Source: Auanema rhodensis
Taxonomy: Eukaryota; Nematoda; Chromadorea; Rhabditida; Rhabditidae
Direction of reading: 5' to 3'
NCBI GenBank assembly: GCA_964057225.1
Contig: OZ059900.1
Location: 7,884,501-7,948,500, forward strand
Length of the DNA stretch: 64,000 nucleotides
Shown here: in pieces, positions 13,921-27,840 of the stretch
How positions within the stretch are numbered: the first letter of the stretch is position 1
Layout: every line of letters starts with the position of its first letter
Position numbers and translations under genes: made by a program
The notes under the pieces: model-generated
What the model was told of the DNA's origin: nothing
Seen by the model: only the letters and a program-made list of their open reading frames with translations
The model's database searches: none

Positions 13921-16900
13921 TTTTGATCTTAAGCATATTTTTTTCTTCTAAAACGACTAAATGTATGAAATACTGTCAAAGAATGTTCATATAGGTGTAT
14001 TTTGCACGAATATCAAAACTGATTGAAATATGGGCCTTTTTATGCTCAAAACGCCATATATTCAACGATTTTGGGTACAAAACATGTGAAAACTGTATGT
14101 TTTGATCAGACCCTTTGAGATATGGATTTGGAATTCAGGATTCATAAACTTTGACTATTTTTACATATATATGTTCAATTTTAACCACTTTGGTCAAAAA
14201 GGACCGAAAATATCAAGAATTATTGGTTTTTTGGGGTTTGAAGGGCATTTTGGCAAAATCAGTCAAACTTTTGATCTTAAGCATATTTTTTTCTTCTAAA
14301 ACGACTAAATGTATGAAATACTGTCATAGAATGTTCATATAGGTGTATTTTGCACGAATATCAAAACTGATTGAAATATGGGCCTTTTTATGCTCAAAAC
14401 GCCATATATTCAACGATTTTGGGTACAAAACATGTGAAAACTGTATGTTTTGATCAGACCCTTTGAGATATGGATTTGAAATTCAGGATTCACAAACTTC
14501 GACTATTTCTACATATATATGTCCAATTTTAACCACTTTGGTCAAAAAGGACCGAAAATATCAAAAATTATTGGTTTTTTGGGGTTTGAAGGGCATTTTG
14601 GCAAAATCAGTCAAACTTTTGATCTTAAGCATATTTTTTTCTTCTAAAACGACTAAATGTATGAAATACTGTCAAAGAATGTTCATATAGGTGTATTTTG
14701 CACGAATATCAAAACTGATTGAAATATGGGCCTTTTTATGCTCAAAACGCCATATATTCAACGATTTTGGGTACAAAACATGTGAAAACTGTATGTTTTG
14801 ATCAGACCCTTTGAGATATGGATTTGAAATTCAGGATTCATAAACTTTGACTATTTTCACATATATATGTCCAATTTTAACCACTTTGGTCAAAAAGGAC
14901 CGAAAATATCAAGAATTATTGGTTTTTTGGGGTTTGAAGGGCATTTTGGCAAAATCAGTCAAACTTTTGATCTTAAGCATATTTTTTTCTTCTAAAACGA
15001 CTAAATGTATGAAATACTGTCATAGAATGTTCATATAGGTGTATTTTGCACGAATATCAAAACTGATTGAAATATGGGCCTTTTTATGCTCAAAACGCCA
15101 TATATTCAACGATTTTGGGTACAAAACATGTGAAAACTGTATGTTTTGATCAGACCCTTTGAGATATGGATTTGAAATTCAGGATTCATAAACTTCGACT
15201 ATTTCTACATATATATGTCCAATTTTAACCACTTTGGTCAAAAAGGACCGAAAATATCAAGAATTATTGGTTTTTTGGGGTTTGAAGGGCATTTTGGCAA
15301 AATCAGTCAAACTTTTGATCTTAAGCATATTTTTTTCTTCTAAAACGACTAAATGTATGAAATACTGTCAAAGAATGTTCATATAGGTGTATTTTGCACG
15401 AATATCAAAACTGATTGAAATATGGGCCTTTTTATGCTCAAAACGCCATATATTCAACGATTTTGGGTACAAAACATGTGAAAACTGTATGTTTTGATCA
15501 GACCCTTTGAGATATGGATTTAAAATTCAGGATTCATAAAATTCGACTATTTTTACATATATATGTCCAATTTTAACAACTTTGGTCAAAAAGGACCGAA
15601 AATATCAAGAATTATTGGTTTTTTGGGGTTTGAAGGGCATTTTGGCAAAATCAGTCAAACTTTTGATCTTAAGCATATTTTTTTCTTCTAAAACGACTAA
15701 ATGTTTGAAATACTGTCATAGAATGTTCATATAGGTGTATTTTGCACGAATATCAAAACTGATTGAAATATGGGCCTTTTTATGCTCAAAACGCCATACA
15801 TTCAACGATTTTGGGTACAAAACATGTGAAAACTGTATGTTTTGATCAGACCCTTTGAGATATGGATTTGAAATTCAGGATTCATAAACTTCGACTATTT
15901 CTACATATATATGTCCAATTTTAACCACTTTGGTCAAAAAGGACCGAAAATATCAAGAGTTATTGGTTTTTTGGGGTTTGAAGGGCATTTTGGCAAAATC
16001 AGTCAAACTTTTGATCTTAAGCATATTTTTTTCTTCTAAAACGACTAAATGTATGAAATACTGTCAAAGAATGTTCATATAGGTGTATTTTGCACGAATA
16101 TCAAAACTGATTGAAATATGGGCCTTTTTATGCTCAAAACGCCATATAATCAACGATTTTGGGTACAAAACATGTGAAAACTGTATGTTTTGATCAGACC
16201 CTTTGAGATATGGATTTGAAATTCAGGATTCATAAACTTTGACTATTTTTTCATATATATGTTCAATTGTAACCACTTTGGTCAAAAAGGACCGAAAATA
16301 TCAAGAATTATTGGTTTTTTGGGGTTTGAAGGGCATTTTGGCTAAATCAGTCAAACTTTTGATCTTAAGCATATTTTTTTCTTCTAAAACGACTAAATGT
16401 ATGAAATACTGTCATAGAATGTTGATATAGGTGTATTTTGCACGAATATCAAAACTGATTGAAATATGGGCCTTTTTATGCTCAAAACGCCATATATTCA
16501 ACGATTTTGGGTACAAAACATGTGAAAACTGTATGTTTTGATCAGACCCTTTGAGATATGGATTTGGAATTCAGGATTCATAAACTTTGACTATTTTTAC
16601 ATATATATGTTCAATTTTAACCACTTTGGTCAAAAAGGACCGAAAATATCAAGAATTATTGGTTTTTTGGGGTTTGAAGGGCATTTTGGCAAAATCAGTC
16701 AAACTTTTGATCTTAAGCATATTTTTTTCTTCTAAAACGACTAAATGTATGAAATACTGTCATAGATTGTTCATATAGGTGTATTTTGCACGAATATCAA
16801 AACTGATTGAAATATGGGCCTTTTTATGCTCCAAACGCCATATATTCAACGATTTTGGGTACAAAACATGTGAAAACTGTATGTTTTGATCAGACCCTTT

Positions 16901-17400
16901 GAGATATGGATTTGAAATTCAGGATTCATAAACTTTGACTATTATTACATATATATGTCCAATTTTAACCACTTTGGTCAAAAAGGACCGAAAATATCAA
17001 GAATTATTGGTTTTTTGGGGTTTGAAGGGCATTTTGGCTAAATCAGTCAAACTTTTGATCTTAAGCATATTTTTTTCTTCTAAAACGACTAAATGTATGA
17101 AATACTGTCATAGAATGTTCATATAGGTGTATTTTGCACGAATATCAAAACTGATTGAAATATGGGCCTTTTTATGCTCAAAACGCCATATATTCAACGA
17201 TTTTGGGTACAAAACATGTGAAAACTGTATGTTTTGATCAGACCCTTTGAGATATGGATTTGAAATTCAGGATTCATAAACTTCGACTATTTCTACAAAT
17301 ATATGTTCAATTTTAACCACTTTGGTCAAAAAGGACCGAAAATATCAAGAATTATTGGTTTTTTGGGGTTTGAAGGGCATTTTGGCAAAATCAGTCAAAC
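13921..17400 (+). repeat. Array domain 3 (k=41-50), mixed monomers
   Basis: Monomer order is A(G211) B E C D C A A(G211) F C, without clear internal periodicity. It contains several private changes: 'ttttttcat' with 'aattgtaacc' in k=47, 'actattattac' in k=49, 'ctacaaatat' in k=50, and 'agattgtt' near the start of k=49. The B copy at k=42 carries 'cacaaac' (C225), a marker reused in the next domain. G211 in k=41 and k=48 creates a GAATTC (EcoRI) site absent from the consensus. This looks like a junction between two amplified blocks. Confidence 0.65.
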
Positions 17401-20400
17401 TTTTGATCTTAAGCATATTTTTTTCTTCTAAAACGACTAAATGTATGAAATACTGTCATAGAATGTTCATATAGGTGTATTTTGCACGAATATCAAAACT
17501 GATTAAAATATGGGCCTTTTTATGCTCAAAACGCCATATATTCAACGATTTTGGGTACAAAACATGTGAAAACTGTATGTTTTGATCAGACCCTTTGAGA
17601 TATGGATTTGAAATTCAGGATTCATAAACTTTGACTATTTTTACATATATATGTCCAATTTTAACCACTTTGGTCAAAAAGGACCGAAAATATCAAGAAT
17701 TATTGGTTTTTTGGGGTTTGAAGGGCATTTTGGCTAAATCAGTCAAACTTTTGATCTTAAGCATATTTTTTTCTTCTAAAACGACTAAATGTATGAAATA
17801 CTGTCAAAGAATGTTCATATAGGTGTATTTTGCACGAATATCAAAACTGATTGAAATATGGGCCTTTTTATGCTCAAAACGCCATATATTCAACGATTTT
17901 GGGTACAAAACATGTGAAAACTGTATGTTTTGATCAGACCCTTTGAGATATGGATTTGAAATTCAGGATTCATAAACTTTGACTATTTTTACATATATAT
18001 GTTCAATTTTAACCACTTTGGTCAAAAAGGACCGAAAATATCAAGAATTATTGGTTTTTTGGGGTTTGAAGGGCATTTTGGCAAAATCAGTCAAACTTTT
18101 GATCTTAAGCATATTTTTTTCTTCTAAAACGACTAAATGTATGAAATACTGTCATAGAATGTTCATATAGGTGTATTTTGCACGAATATCAAAACTGATT
18201 GAAATATGGGCCTTTTTATGCTCAAAACGCCATATATTCAACGATTTTGGGTACAAAACATGTGAAAACTGTATGTTTTGATCAGACCCTTTGAGATATG
18301 GATTTGAAATTCAGGATTCACAAACTTCGACTATTTCTACATATATATGTCCAATTTTAACCACTTTGGTCAAAAAGGACCGAAAATATCAAAAATTATT
18401 GGTTTTTTGGGGTTTGAAGGGCATTTTGGCAAAATCAGTCAAACTTTTGATCTTAAGCATATTTTTTTCTTCTAAAACGACTAAATGTATGAAATACTGT
18501 CAAAGAATGTTCATATAGGTGTATTTTGCACGAATATCAAAACTGATTGAAATATGGGCCTTTTTATGCTCAAAACGCCATATATTCAACGATTTTGGGT
18601 ACAAAACATGTGAAAACTGTATGTTTTGATCAGACCCTTTGAGATATGGATTTGAAATTCAGGATTCATAAACTTTGACTATTTTCACATATATATGTCC
18701 AATTTTAACCACTTTGGTCAAAAAGGACCGAAAATATCAAGAATTATTGGTTTTTTGGGGTTTGAAGGGCATTTTGGCAAAATCAGTCAAACTTTTGATC
18801 TTAAGCATATTTTTTTCTTCTAAAACGACTAAATGTATGAAATACTGTCATAGAATGTTCATATAGGTGTATTTTGCACGAATATCAAAACTGATTGAAA
18901 TATGGGCCTTTTTATGCTCAAAACGCCATATATTCAACGATTTTGGGTACAAAACATGTGAAAACTGTATGTTTTGATCAGACCCTTTGAGATATGGATT
19001 TGAAATTCAGGATTCATAAACTTCGACTATTTCTACATATATATGTTTAATTTTAACCACTTTGGTCAAAAAGGACCGAAAAAATCAAGAATTATTGGTT
19101 TTTTGGGGTTTGAAGGGCATTTTGGCAAAATCAGTCAAACTTTTGATCTTAAGCATATTTTTTTCTTCTAAAACGACTAAATGTATGAAATACTGTCAAA
19201 GAATGTTCATATAGGTGTATTTTGCACGAATATCAAAACTGATTGAAATATGGGCCTTTTTATGCTCAAAACGCCATATATTCAACGATTTTGGGTACAA
19301 AACATGTGAAAACTGTATGTTTTGATCAGACCCTTTGAGATATGGATTTAAAATTCAGGATTCATAAAATTCGACTATTTTTACATATATATGTCCAATT
19401 TTAACCACTTTGGTCAAAAAGGACCGAAAATATCAAGAATTATTGGTTTTTTGGGGTTTGAAGGGCATTTTGGCAAAATCAGTCAAACTTTTGATCTTAA
19501 GCATATTTTTTTCTTCTAAAACGACTAAATGTATGAAATACTGTCATAGAATGTTCATATAGGTGTATTTTGCACGAATATCAAAACTGATTAAAATATG
19601 GGCCTTTTTATGCTCAAAACGCCATATATTCAACGATTTTGGGTACAAAACATGTGAAAACTGTATGTTTTGATCAGACCCTTTGAGATATGGATTTGAA
19701 ATTCAGGATTCATAAACTTTGACTATTTTTACATATATATGTCCAATTTTAACCACTTTGGTCAAAAAGGACCGAAAATATCAAGAATTATTGGTTTTTT
19801 GGGGTTTGAAGGGCATTTTGGCTAAATCAGTCAAACTTTTGATCTTAAGCATATTTTTTTCTTCTAAAACGACTAAATGTATGAAATACTGTCAAAGAAT
19901 GTTCATATAGGTGTATTTTGCACGAATATCAAAACTGATTGAAATATGGGCCTTTTTATGCTCAAAACGCCATATATTCAACGATTTTGGGTACAAAACA
20001 TGTGAAAACTGTATGTTTTGATCAGACCCTTTGAGATATGGATTTGAAATTCAGGATTCATAAACTTTGACTATTTTTACATATATATGTTCAATTTTAA
20101 CCACTTTGGTCAAAAAGGACCGAAAATATCAAGAATTATTGGTTTTTTGGGGTTTGAAGGGCATTTTGGCAAAATCAGTCAAACTTTTGATCTTAAGCAT
20201 ATTTTTTTCTTCTAAAACGACTAAATGTATGAAATACTGTCATAGAATGTTCATATAGGTGTATTTTGCACGAATATCAAAACTGATTGAAATATGGGCC
20301 TTTTTATGCTCAAAACGCCATATATTCAACGATTTTGGGTACAAAACATGTGAAAACTGTATGTTTTGATCAGACCCTTTGAGATATGGATTTGAAATTC

Positions 20401-23400
20401 AGGATTCACAAACTTCGACTATTTCTACATATATATGTCCAATTTTAACCACTTTGGTCAAAAAGGACCGAAAATATCAAAAATTATTGGTTTTTTGGGG
20501 TTTGAAGGGCATTTTGGCAAAATCAGTCAAACTTTTGATCTTAAGCATATTTTTTTCTTCTAAAACGACTAAATGTATGAAATACTGTCAAAGAATGTTC
20601 ATATAGGTGTATTTTGCACGAATATCAAAACTGATTGAAATATGGGCCTTTTTATGCTCAAAACGCCATATATTCAACGATTTTGGGTACAAAACATGTG
20701 AAAACTGTATGTTTTGATCAGACCCTTTGAGATATGGATTTGAAATTCAGGATTCATAAACTTTGACTATTTTCACATATATATGTCCAATTTTAACCAC
20801 TTTGGTCAAAAAGGACCGAAAATATCAAGAATTATTGGTTTTTTGGGGTTTGAAGGGCATTTTGGCAAAATCAGTCAAACTTTTGATCTTAAGCATATTT
20901 TTTTCTTCTAAAACGACTAAATGTATGAAATACTGTCATAGAATGTTCATATAGGTGTATTTTGCACGAATATCAAAACTGATTGAAATATGGGCCTTTT
21001 TATGCTCAAAACGCCATATATTCAACGATTTTGGGTACAAAACATGTGAAAACTGTATGTTTTGATCAGACCCTTTGAGATATGGATTTGAAATTCAGGA
21101 TTCATAAACTTCGACTATTTCTACATATATATGTTTAATTTTAACCACTTTGGTCAAAAAGGACCGAAAAAATCAAGAATTATTGGTTTTTTGGGGTTTG
21201 AAGGGCATTTTGGCAAAATCAGTCAAACTTTTGATCTTAAGCATATTTTTTTCTTCTAAAACGACTAAATGTATGAAATACTGTCAAAGAATGTTCATAT
21301 AGGTGTATTTTGCACGAATATCAAAACTGATTGAAATATGGGCCTTTTTATGCTCAAAACGCCATATATTCAACGATTTTGGGTACAAAACATGTGAAAA
21401 CTGTATGTTTTGATCAGACCCTTTGAGATATGGATTTAAAATTCAGGATTCATAAAATTCGACTAATTTTACATATATATGTCCAATTTTAACCACTTTG
21501 GTCAAAAAGGACCGAAAATATCAAGAATTATTGGTTTTTTGGGGTTTGAAGGGCATTTTGGCAAAATCAGTCAAACTTTTGATCTTAAGCATATTTTTTT
21601 CTTCTAAAACGACTAAATGTATGAAATACTGTCATAGAATGTTCATATAGGTGTATTTTGCACGAATATCAAAACTGATTGAAATATGGGCCTTTTTATG
21701 CTCAAAACGCCATATATTCAACGATTTTGGGTACAAAACATGTGAAAACTGTATGTTTTGATCAGACCCTTTGAGATATGGATTTGAAATTCAGGATTCA
21801 TAAACTTTGACTATTTTTACATATATATGTCCAATTTTAACCACTTTGGTCAAAAAGGACCGAAAATATCAAGAATTATTGGTTTTTTGGGGTTTGAAGG
21901 GCATTTTGGCTAAATCAGTCAAACTTTTGATCTTAAGCATATTTTTTTCTTCTAAAACGACTAAATGTATGAAATACTGTCAAAGAATGTTCATATAGGT
22001 GTATTTTGCACGAATATCAAAACTGATTGAAATATGGGCCTTTTTATGCTCAAAACGCCATATATTCAACGATTTTGGGTACAAAACATGTGAAAACTGT
22101 ATGTTTTGATCAGACCCTTTGAGATATGGATTTAAAATTCAGGATTCATAAAATTCGACTATTTTTACATATATATGTCCAATTTTAACCACTTTGGTCA
22201 AAAAGGACCGAAAATATCAAGAATTATTGGTTTTTTGGGGTTTGAAGGGCATTTTGGCAAAATCAGTCAAACTTTTGATCTTAAGCATATTTTTTTCTTC
22301 TAAAACGACTAAATGTATGAAATACTGTCATAGAATGTTCATATAGGTGTATTTTGCACGAATATCAAAACTGATTGAAATATGGGCCTTTTTATGCTCA
22401 AAACGCCATATATTCAACGATTTTGGGTACAAAACATGTGAAAACTGTATGTTTTGATCAGACCCTTTGAGATATGGATTTGAAATTCAGGATTCACAAA
22501 CTTCGACTATTTCTACATATATATGTCCAATTTTAACCACTTTGGTCAAAAAGGACCGAAAATATCAAAAATTATTGGTTTTTTGGGGTTTGAAGGGCAT
22601 TTTGGCAAAATCAGTCAAACTTTTGATCTTAAGCATATTTTTTTCTTCTAAAACGACTAAATGTATGAAATACTGTCAAAGAATGTTCATATAGGTGTAT
22701 TTTGCACGAATATCAAAACTGATTGAAATATGGGCCTTTTTATGCTCAAAACGCCATATATTCAACGATTTTGGGTACAAAACATGTGAAAACTGTATGT
22801 TTTGATCAGACCCTTTGAGATATGGATTTGAAATTCAGGATTCATAAACTTTGACTATTTTCACATATATATGTCCAATTTTAACCACTTTGGTCAAAAA
22901 GGACCGAAAATATCAAGAATTATTGGTTTTTTGGGGTTTGAAGGGCATTTTGGCAAAATCAGTCAAACTTTTGATCTTAAGCATATTTTTTTCTTCTAAA
23001 ACGACTAAATGTATGAAATACTGTCATAGAATGTTCATATAGGTGTATTTTGCACGAATATCAAAACTGATTGAAATATGGGCCTTTTTATGCTCAAAAC
23101 GCCATATATTCAACGATTTTGGGTACAAAACATGTGAAAACTGTATGTTTTGATCAGACCCTTTGAGATATGGATTTGAAATTCAGGATTCATAAACTTC
23201 GACTATTTCTACATATATATGTTTAATTTTAACCACTTTGGTCAAAAAGGACTGAAAATATCAAGAATTATTGGTTTTTTGGGGTTTGAAGGGCATTTTG
23301 GCAAAATCAGTCAAACTTTTGATCTTAAGCATATTTTTTTCTTCTAAAACGACTAAATGTATGAAATACTGTCAAAGAATGTTCATATAGGTGTATTTTG

Positions 23401-26400
23401 CACGAATATCAAAACTGATTGAAATATGGGCCTTTTTATGCTCAAAACGCCATATATTCAACGATTTTGGGTACAAAACATGTGAAAACTGTATGTTTTG
23501 ATCAGACCCTTTGAGATATGGATTTAAAATTCAGGATTCATAAAATTCGACTATTTTTACATATATATGTCCAATTTTAACCACTTTGGTCAAAAAGGAC
23601 CGAAAATATCAAGAATTATTGGTTTTTTGGGGTTTGAAGGGCATTTTGGCAAAATCAGTCAAACTTTTGATCTTAAGCATATTTTTTTCTTCTAAAACGA
23701 CTAAATGTATGAAATACTGTCATAGAAAGTTCATATAGGTGTATTTTGCACGAATATCAAAACTGATTGAAATATGGGCCTTTTTATGCTCAAAACGCCA
23801 TATATTCAACGATTTTGGGTACAAAACATGTGAAAACTGTATGTTTTGATCAGACCCTTTGAGATATGGATTTGAAATTCAGGATTCATAAACTTTGACT
23901 ATTTTTACATATATATGTCCAATTTTAACCACTTTGGTCGAAAAGGACCGAAAATATCAAGAATTATTGGTTTTTTGGGGTTTGAAGGGCATTTTGGCTA
24001 AATCAGTCAAACTTTTGATCTTAAGCATATTTTTTTCTTCTAAAACGACTAAATGTATGAAATACTGTCAAAGAATGTTCATATAGGTGTATTTTGCACG
24101 AATATCAAAACTGATTGAAATATGGGCCTTTTTATGCTCAAAACGCCATATATTCAACGATTTTGGGTACAAAACATGTGAAAACTGTATGTTTTGATCA
24201 GACCCTTTGAGATATGGATTTAAAATTCAGGATTCATAAAATTCGACTATTTTTACATATATATGTCCAATTTTAACCACTTTGGTCAAAAAGGACCGAA
24301 AATATCAAGAATTATTGGTTTTTTGGGGTTTGAAGGGCATTTTGGCAAAATCAGTCAAACTTTTGATCTTAAGCATATTTTTTTCTTCTAAAACGACTAA
24401 ATGTATGAAATACTGTCATAGAATGTTCATATAGGTGTATTTTGCACGAATATCAAAACTGATTGAAATATGGGCCTTTTTATGCTCAAAACGCCATATA
24501 TTCAACGATTTTGGGTACAAAACATGTGAAAACTGTATGTTTTGATCAGACCCTTTGAGATATGGATTTGAAATTCAGGATTCATAAACTTTGACTATTT
24601 TTACATATATATGTTCAATTTTAACCACTTTGGTCAAAAAGGACCGAAAATATCAAGAATTATTGGTTTTTTGGGGTTTGAAGGGCATTTTGGCAAAATC
24701 AGTCAAACTTTTGATCTTAAGCATATTTTTTTCTTCTAAAACGACTAAATGTATGAAATACTGTCATAGAATGTTCATATAGGTGTATTTTGCACGAATA
24801 TCAAAACTGATTGAAATATGGGCCTTTTTATGCTCAAAACGCCATATATTCAACGATTTTGGGTACAAAACATGTGAAAACTGTATGTTTTGATCAGACC
24901 CTTTGAGATATGGATTTGAAATTCAGGATTCATAAACTTCGACTATTTCTACATATATATGTCCAATTTTAACCACTTTGGTCAAAAAGGACCGAAAATA
25001 TCAAAAATTATTGGTTTTTTGGGGTTTGAAGGGCATTTTGGCAAAATCAGTCAAACTTTTGATCTTAAGCATATTTTTTTCTTCTAAAACGACTAAATGT
25101 ATGAAATACTGTCAAAGAATGTTCATATAGGTGTATTTTGCACGAATATCAAAACTGATTGAAATATGGGCCTTTTTATGCTCAAAACGCCATATATTCA
25201 ACGATTTTGGGTACAAAACATGTGAAAACTGTATGTTTTGATCAGACCCTTTGAGATATGGATTTGAAATTCAGGATTCATAAACTTTGACTATTTTCAC
25301 ATATATATGTCCAATTTTAACCACTTTGGTCAAAAAGGACCGAAAATATCAAGAATTATTGGTTTTTTGGGGTTTGAAGGGCATTTTGGCAAAATCAGTC
25401 AAACTTTTGATCTTAAGCATATTTTTTTCTTCTAAAACGACTAAATGTATGAAATACTGTCATAGAATGTTCATATAGGTGTATTTTGCACGAATATCAA
25501 AACTGATTGAAATATGGGCCTTTTTATGCTCAAAACGCCATATATTCAACGATTTTGGGTACAAAACATGTGAAAACTGTATGTTTTGATCAGACCCTTT
25601 GAGATATGGATTTGAAATTCAGGATTCATAAACTTCGACTATTTCTACATATATATGTCCAATTTTAACCACTTTGGTCAAAAAGGACCGAAAATATCAA
25701 GAATTATTGGTTTTTTGGGGTTTGAAGGGCATTTTGGCAAAATCAGTCAAACTTTTGATCTTAAGCATATTTTTTTCTTCTAAAACGACTAAATGTATGA
25801 AATACTGTCAAAGAATGTTCATATAGGTGTATTTTGCACGAATATCAAAACTGATTGAAATATGGGCCTTTTTATGCTCAAAACGCCATATATTCAACGA
25901 TTTTGGGTACAAAACATGTGAAAACTGTATGTTTTGATCAGACCCTTTGAGATATGGATTTAAAATTCAGGATTCATAAAATTCAACTATTTTTACATAT
26001 ATATGTCCAATTTTAACCACTTTGGTCAAAAAGGACCGAAAATATCAAGAATTATTGGTTTTTTGGGGTTTGAAGGGCATTTTGGCAAAATCAGTCAAAC
26101 TTTTGATCTTAAGCATATTTTTTTCTTCTAAAACGACTAAATGTATGAAATACTGTCATAGAATGTTCATATAGGTGTATTTTGCACGAATATCAAAACT
26201 GATTGAAATATGGGCCTTTTTATGCTCAAAACGCCATATATTCAACGATTTTGGGTACAAAACATGTGAAAACTGTATGTTTTGATCAGACCCTTTGAGA
26301 TATGGATTTAAAATTCAGGATTCATAAAATTTGACTATTTTCACATATATATGTCCAATTTTAACCACTTTGGTCAAAAAGGACCGAAAATATCAAGAAT

Positions 26401-27840
26401 TATTGGTTTTTTGGGGTTTGAAGGGCATTTTGGCAAAATCAGTCAAACTTTTGATCTTAAGCATATTTTTTTCTTCTAAAACGACTAAATGTATGAAATA
26501 CTGTCATAGAATGTTCATATAGGTGTATTTTGCACGAATATCAAAACTGATTGAAATATGGGCCTTTTTATGCTCAAAACGCCATATATTCAACGATTTT
26601 GGGTACAAAACATGTGAAAACTGTATGTTTTGATCAGACCCTTTGAGATATGGATTTGAAATTCAGGATTCACAAACTTCGACTATTTCTACATATATAT
26701 GTCCAATTTTAACCACTTTGGTCAAAAAGGACCGAAAATATCAAAAATTATTGGTTTTTTGGGGTTTGAAGGGCATTTTGGCAAAATCAGTCAAACTTTT
26801 GATCTTAAGCATATTTTTCTCTTCTAAAACGACTAAATGTATGAAATACTGTCAAAGAATGTTCATATAGGTGTATTTTGCACGAATATCAAAACTGATT
26901 GAAATATGGGCCTTTTTATGCTCAAAACGCCATATATTCAACGATTTTGGGTACAAAACATGTGAAAACTGTATGTTTTGATCAGACCCTTTGAGATATG
27001 GATTTGAAATTCAGGATTCATAAACTTTGACTATTTTCACATATATATGTCCAATTTTAACCACTTTGGTCAAAAAGGACCGAAAATATCAAGAATTATT
27101 GGTTTTTTGGGGTTTGAAGGGCATTTTGGCAAAATCAGTCAAACTTTTGATCTTAAGCATATTTTTTTCTTCTAAAACGACTAAATGTATGAAATACTGT
27201 CATAGAATGTTCATATAGGTGTATTTTGCACGAATATCAAAACTGATTGAAATATGGGCCTTTTTATGCTCAAAACGCCATATATTCAACGATTTTGGGT
27301 ACAAAACATGTGAAAACTGTATGTTTTGATCAGACCCTTTGAGATATGGATTTGAAATTCAGGATTCATAAACTTCGACTATTTCTACATATATATGTTT
27401 AATTTTAACCACTTTGGTCAAAAAGGACCGAAAATATCAAGAATTATTGGTTTTTTGGGGTTTGAAGGGCATTTTGGCAAAATCAGTCAAACTTTTGATC
27501 TTAAGCATATTTTTTTCTTCTAAAACGACTAAATGTATGAAATACTGTCATAGAATGTTCATATAGGTGTATTTTGCACGAATATCAAAACTGATTGAAA
27601 TATGGGCCTTTTTATGCTCAAAACGCCATATATTCAACGATTTTGGGTACAAAACATGTGAAAACTGTATGTTTTGATCAGACCCTTTGAGATATGGATT
27701 TAAAATTCAGGATTCATAAAATTCGACTATTTTTACATATATATGTCCAATTTTAACCACTTTGGTCAAAAAGGACCGAAAATATCAAGAATTATTGGTT
27801 TTTTGGGGTTTGAAGGGCATTTTGGCAAAATCAGTCAAAC
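17401..27840 (+). repeat. Array domain 4 (k=51-80), 2,088-bp six-monomer higher-order repeat
   Basis: Five consecutive six-monomer blocks: k51-56 F A B E C D; k57-62 F A B E C D; k63-68 F D B E C D; k69-74 F D A B E C; k75-80 D E-like B E C D. Blocks 1 and 2 share private markers at exactly 2,088 bp: A104 in 'gattaaaata' in the F copy, C225 in the B copy, and T255/T256 with an A-for-T change giving 'aaaaaatc' in the C copy. T256 recurs at k=67 and k=79, and C225 at k=65 and k=77, still in phase. Block 4 is out of register by one monomer type. This is the clearest higher-order repeat in the window. Confidence 0.88.
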
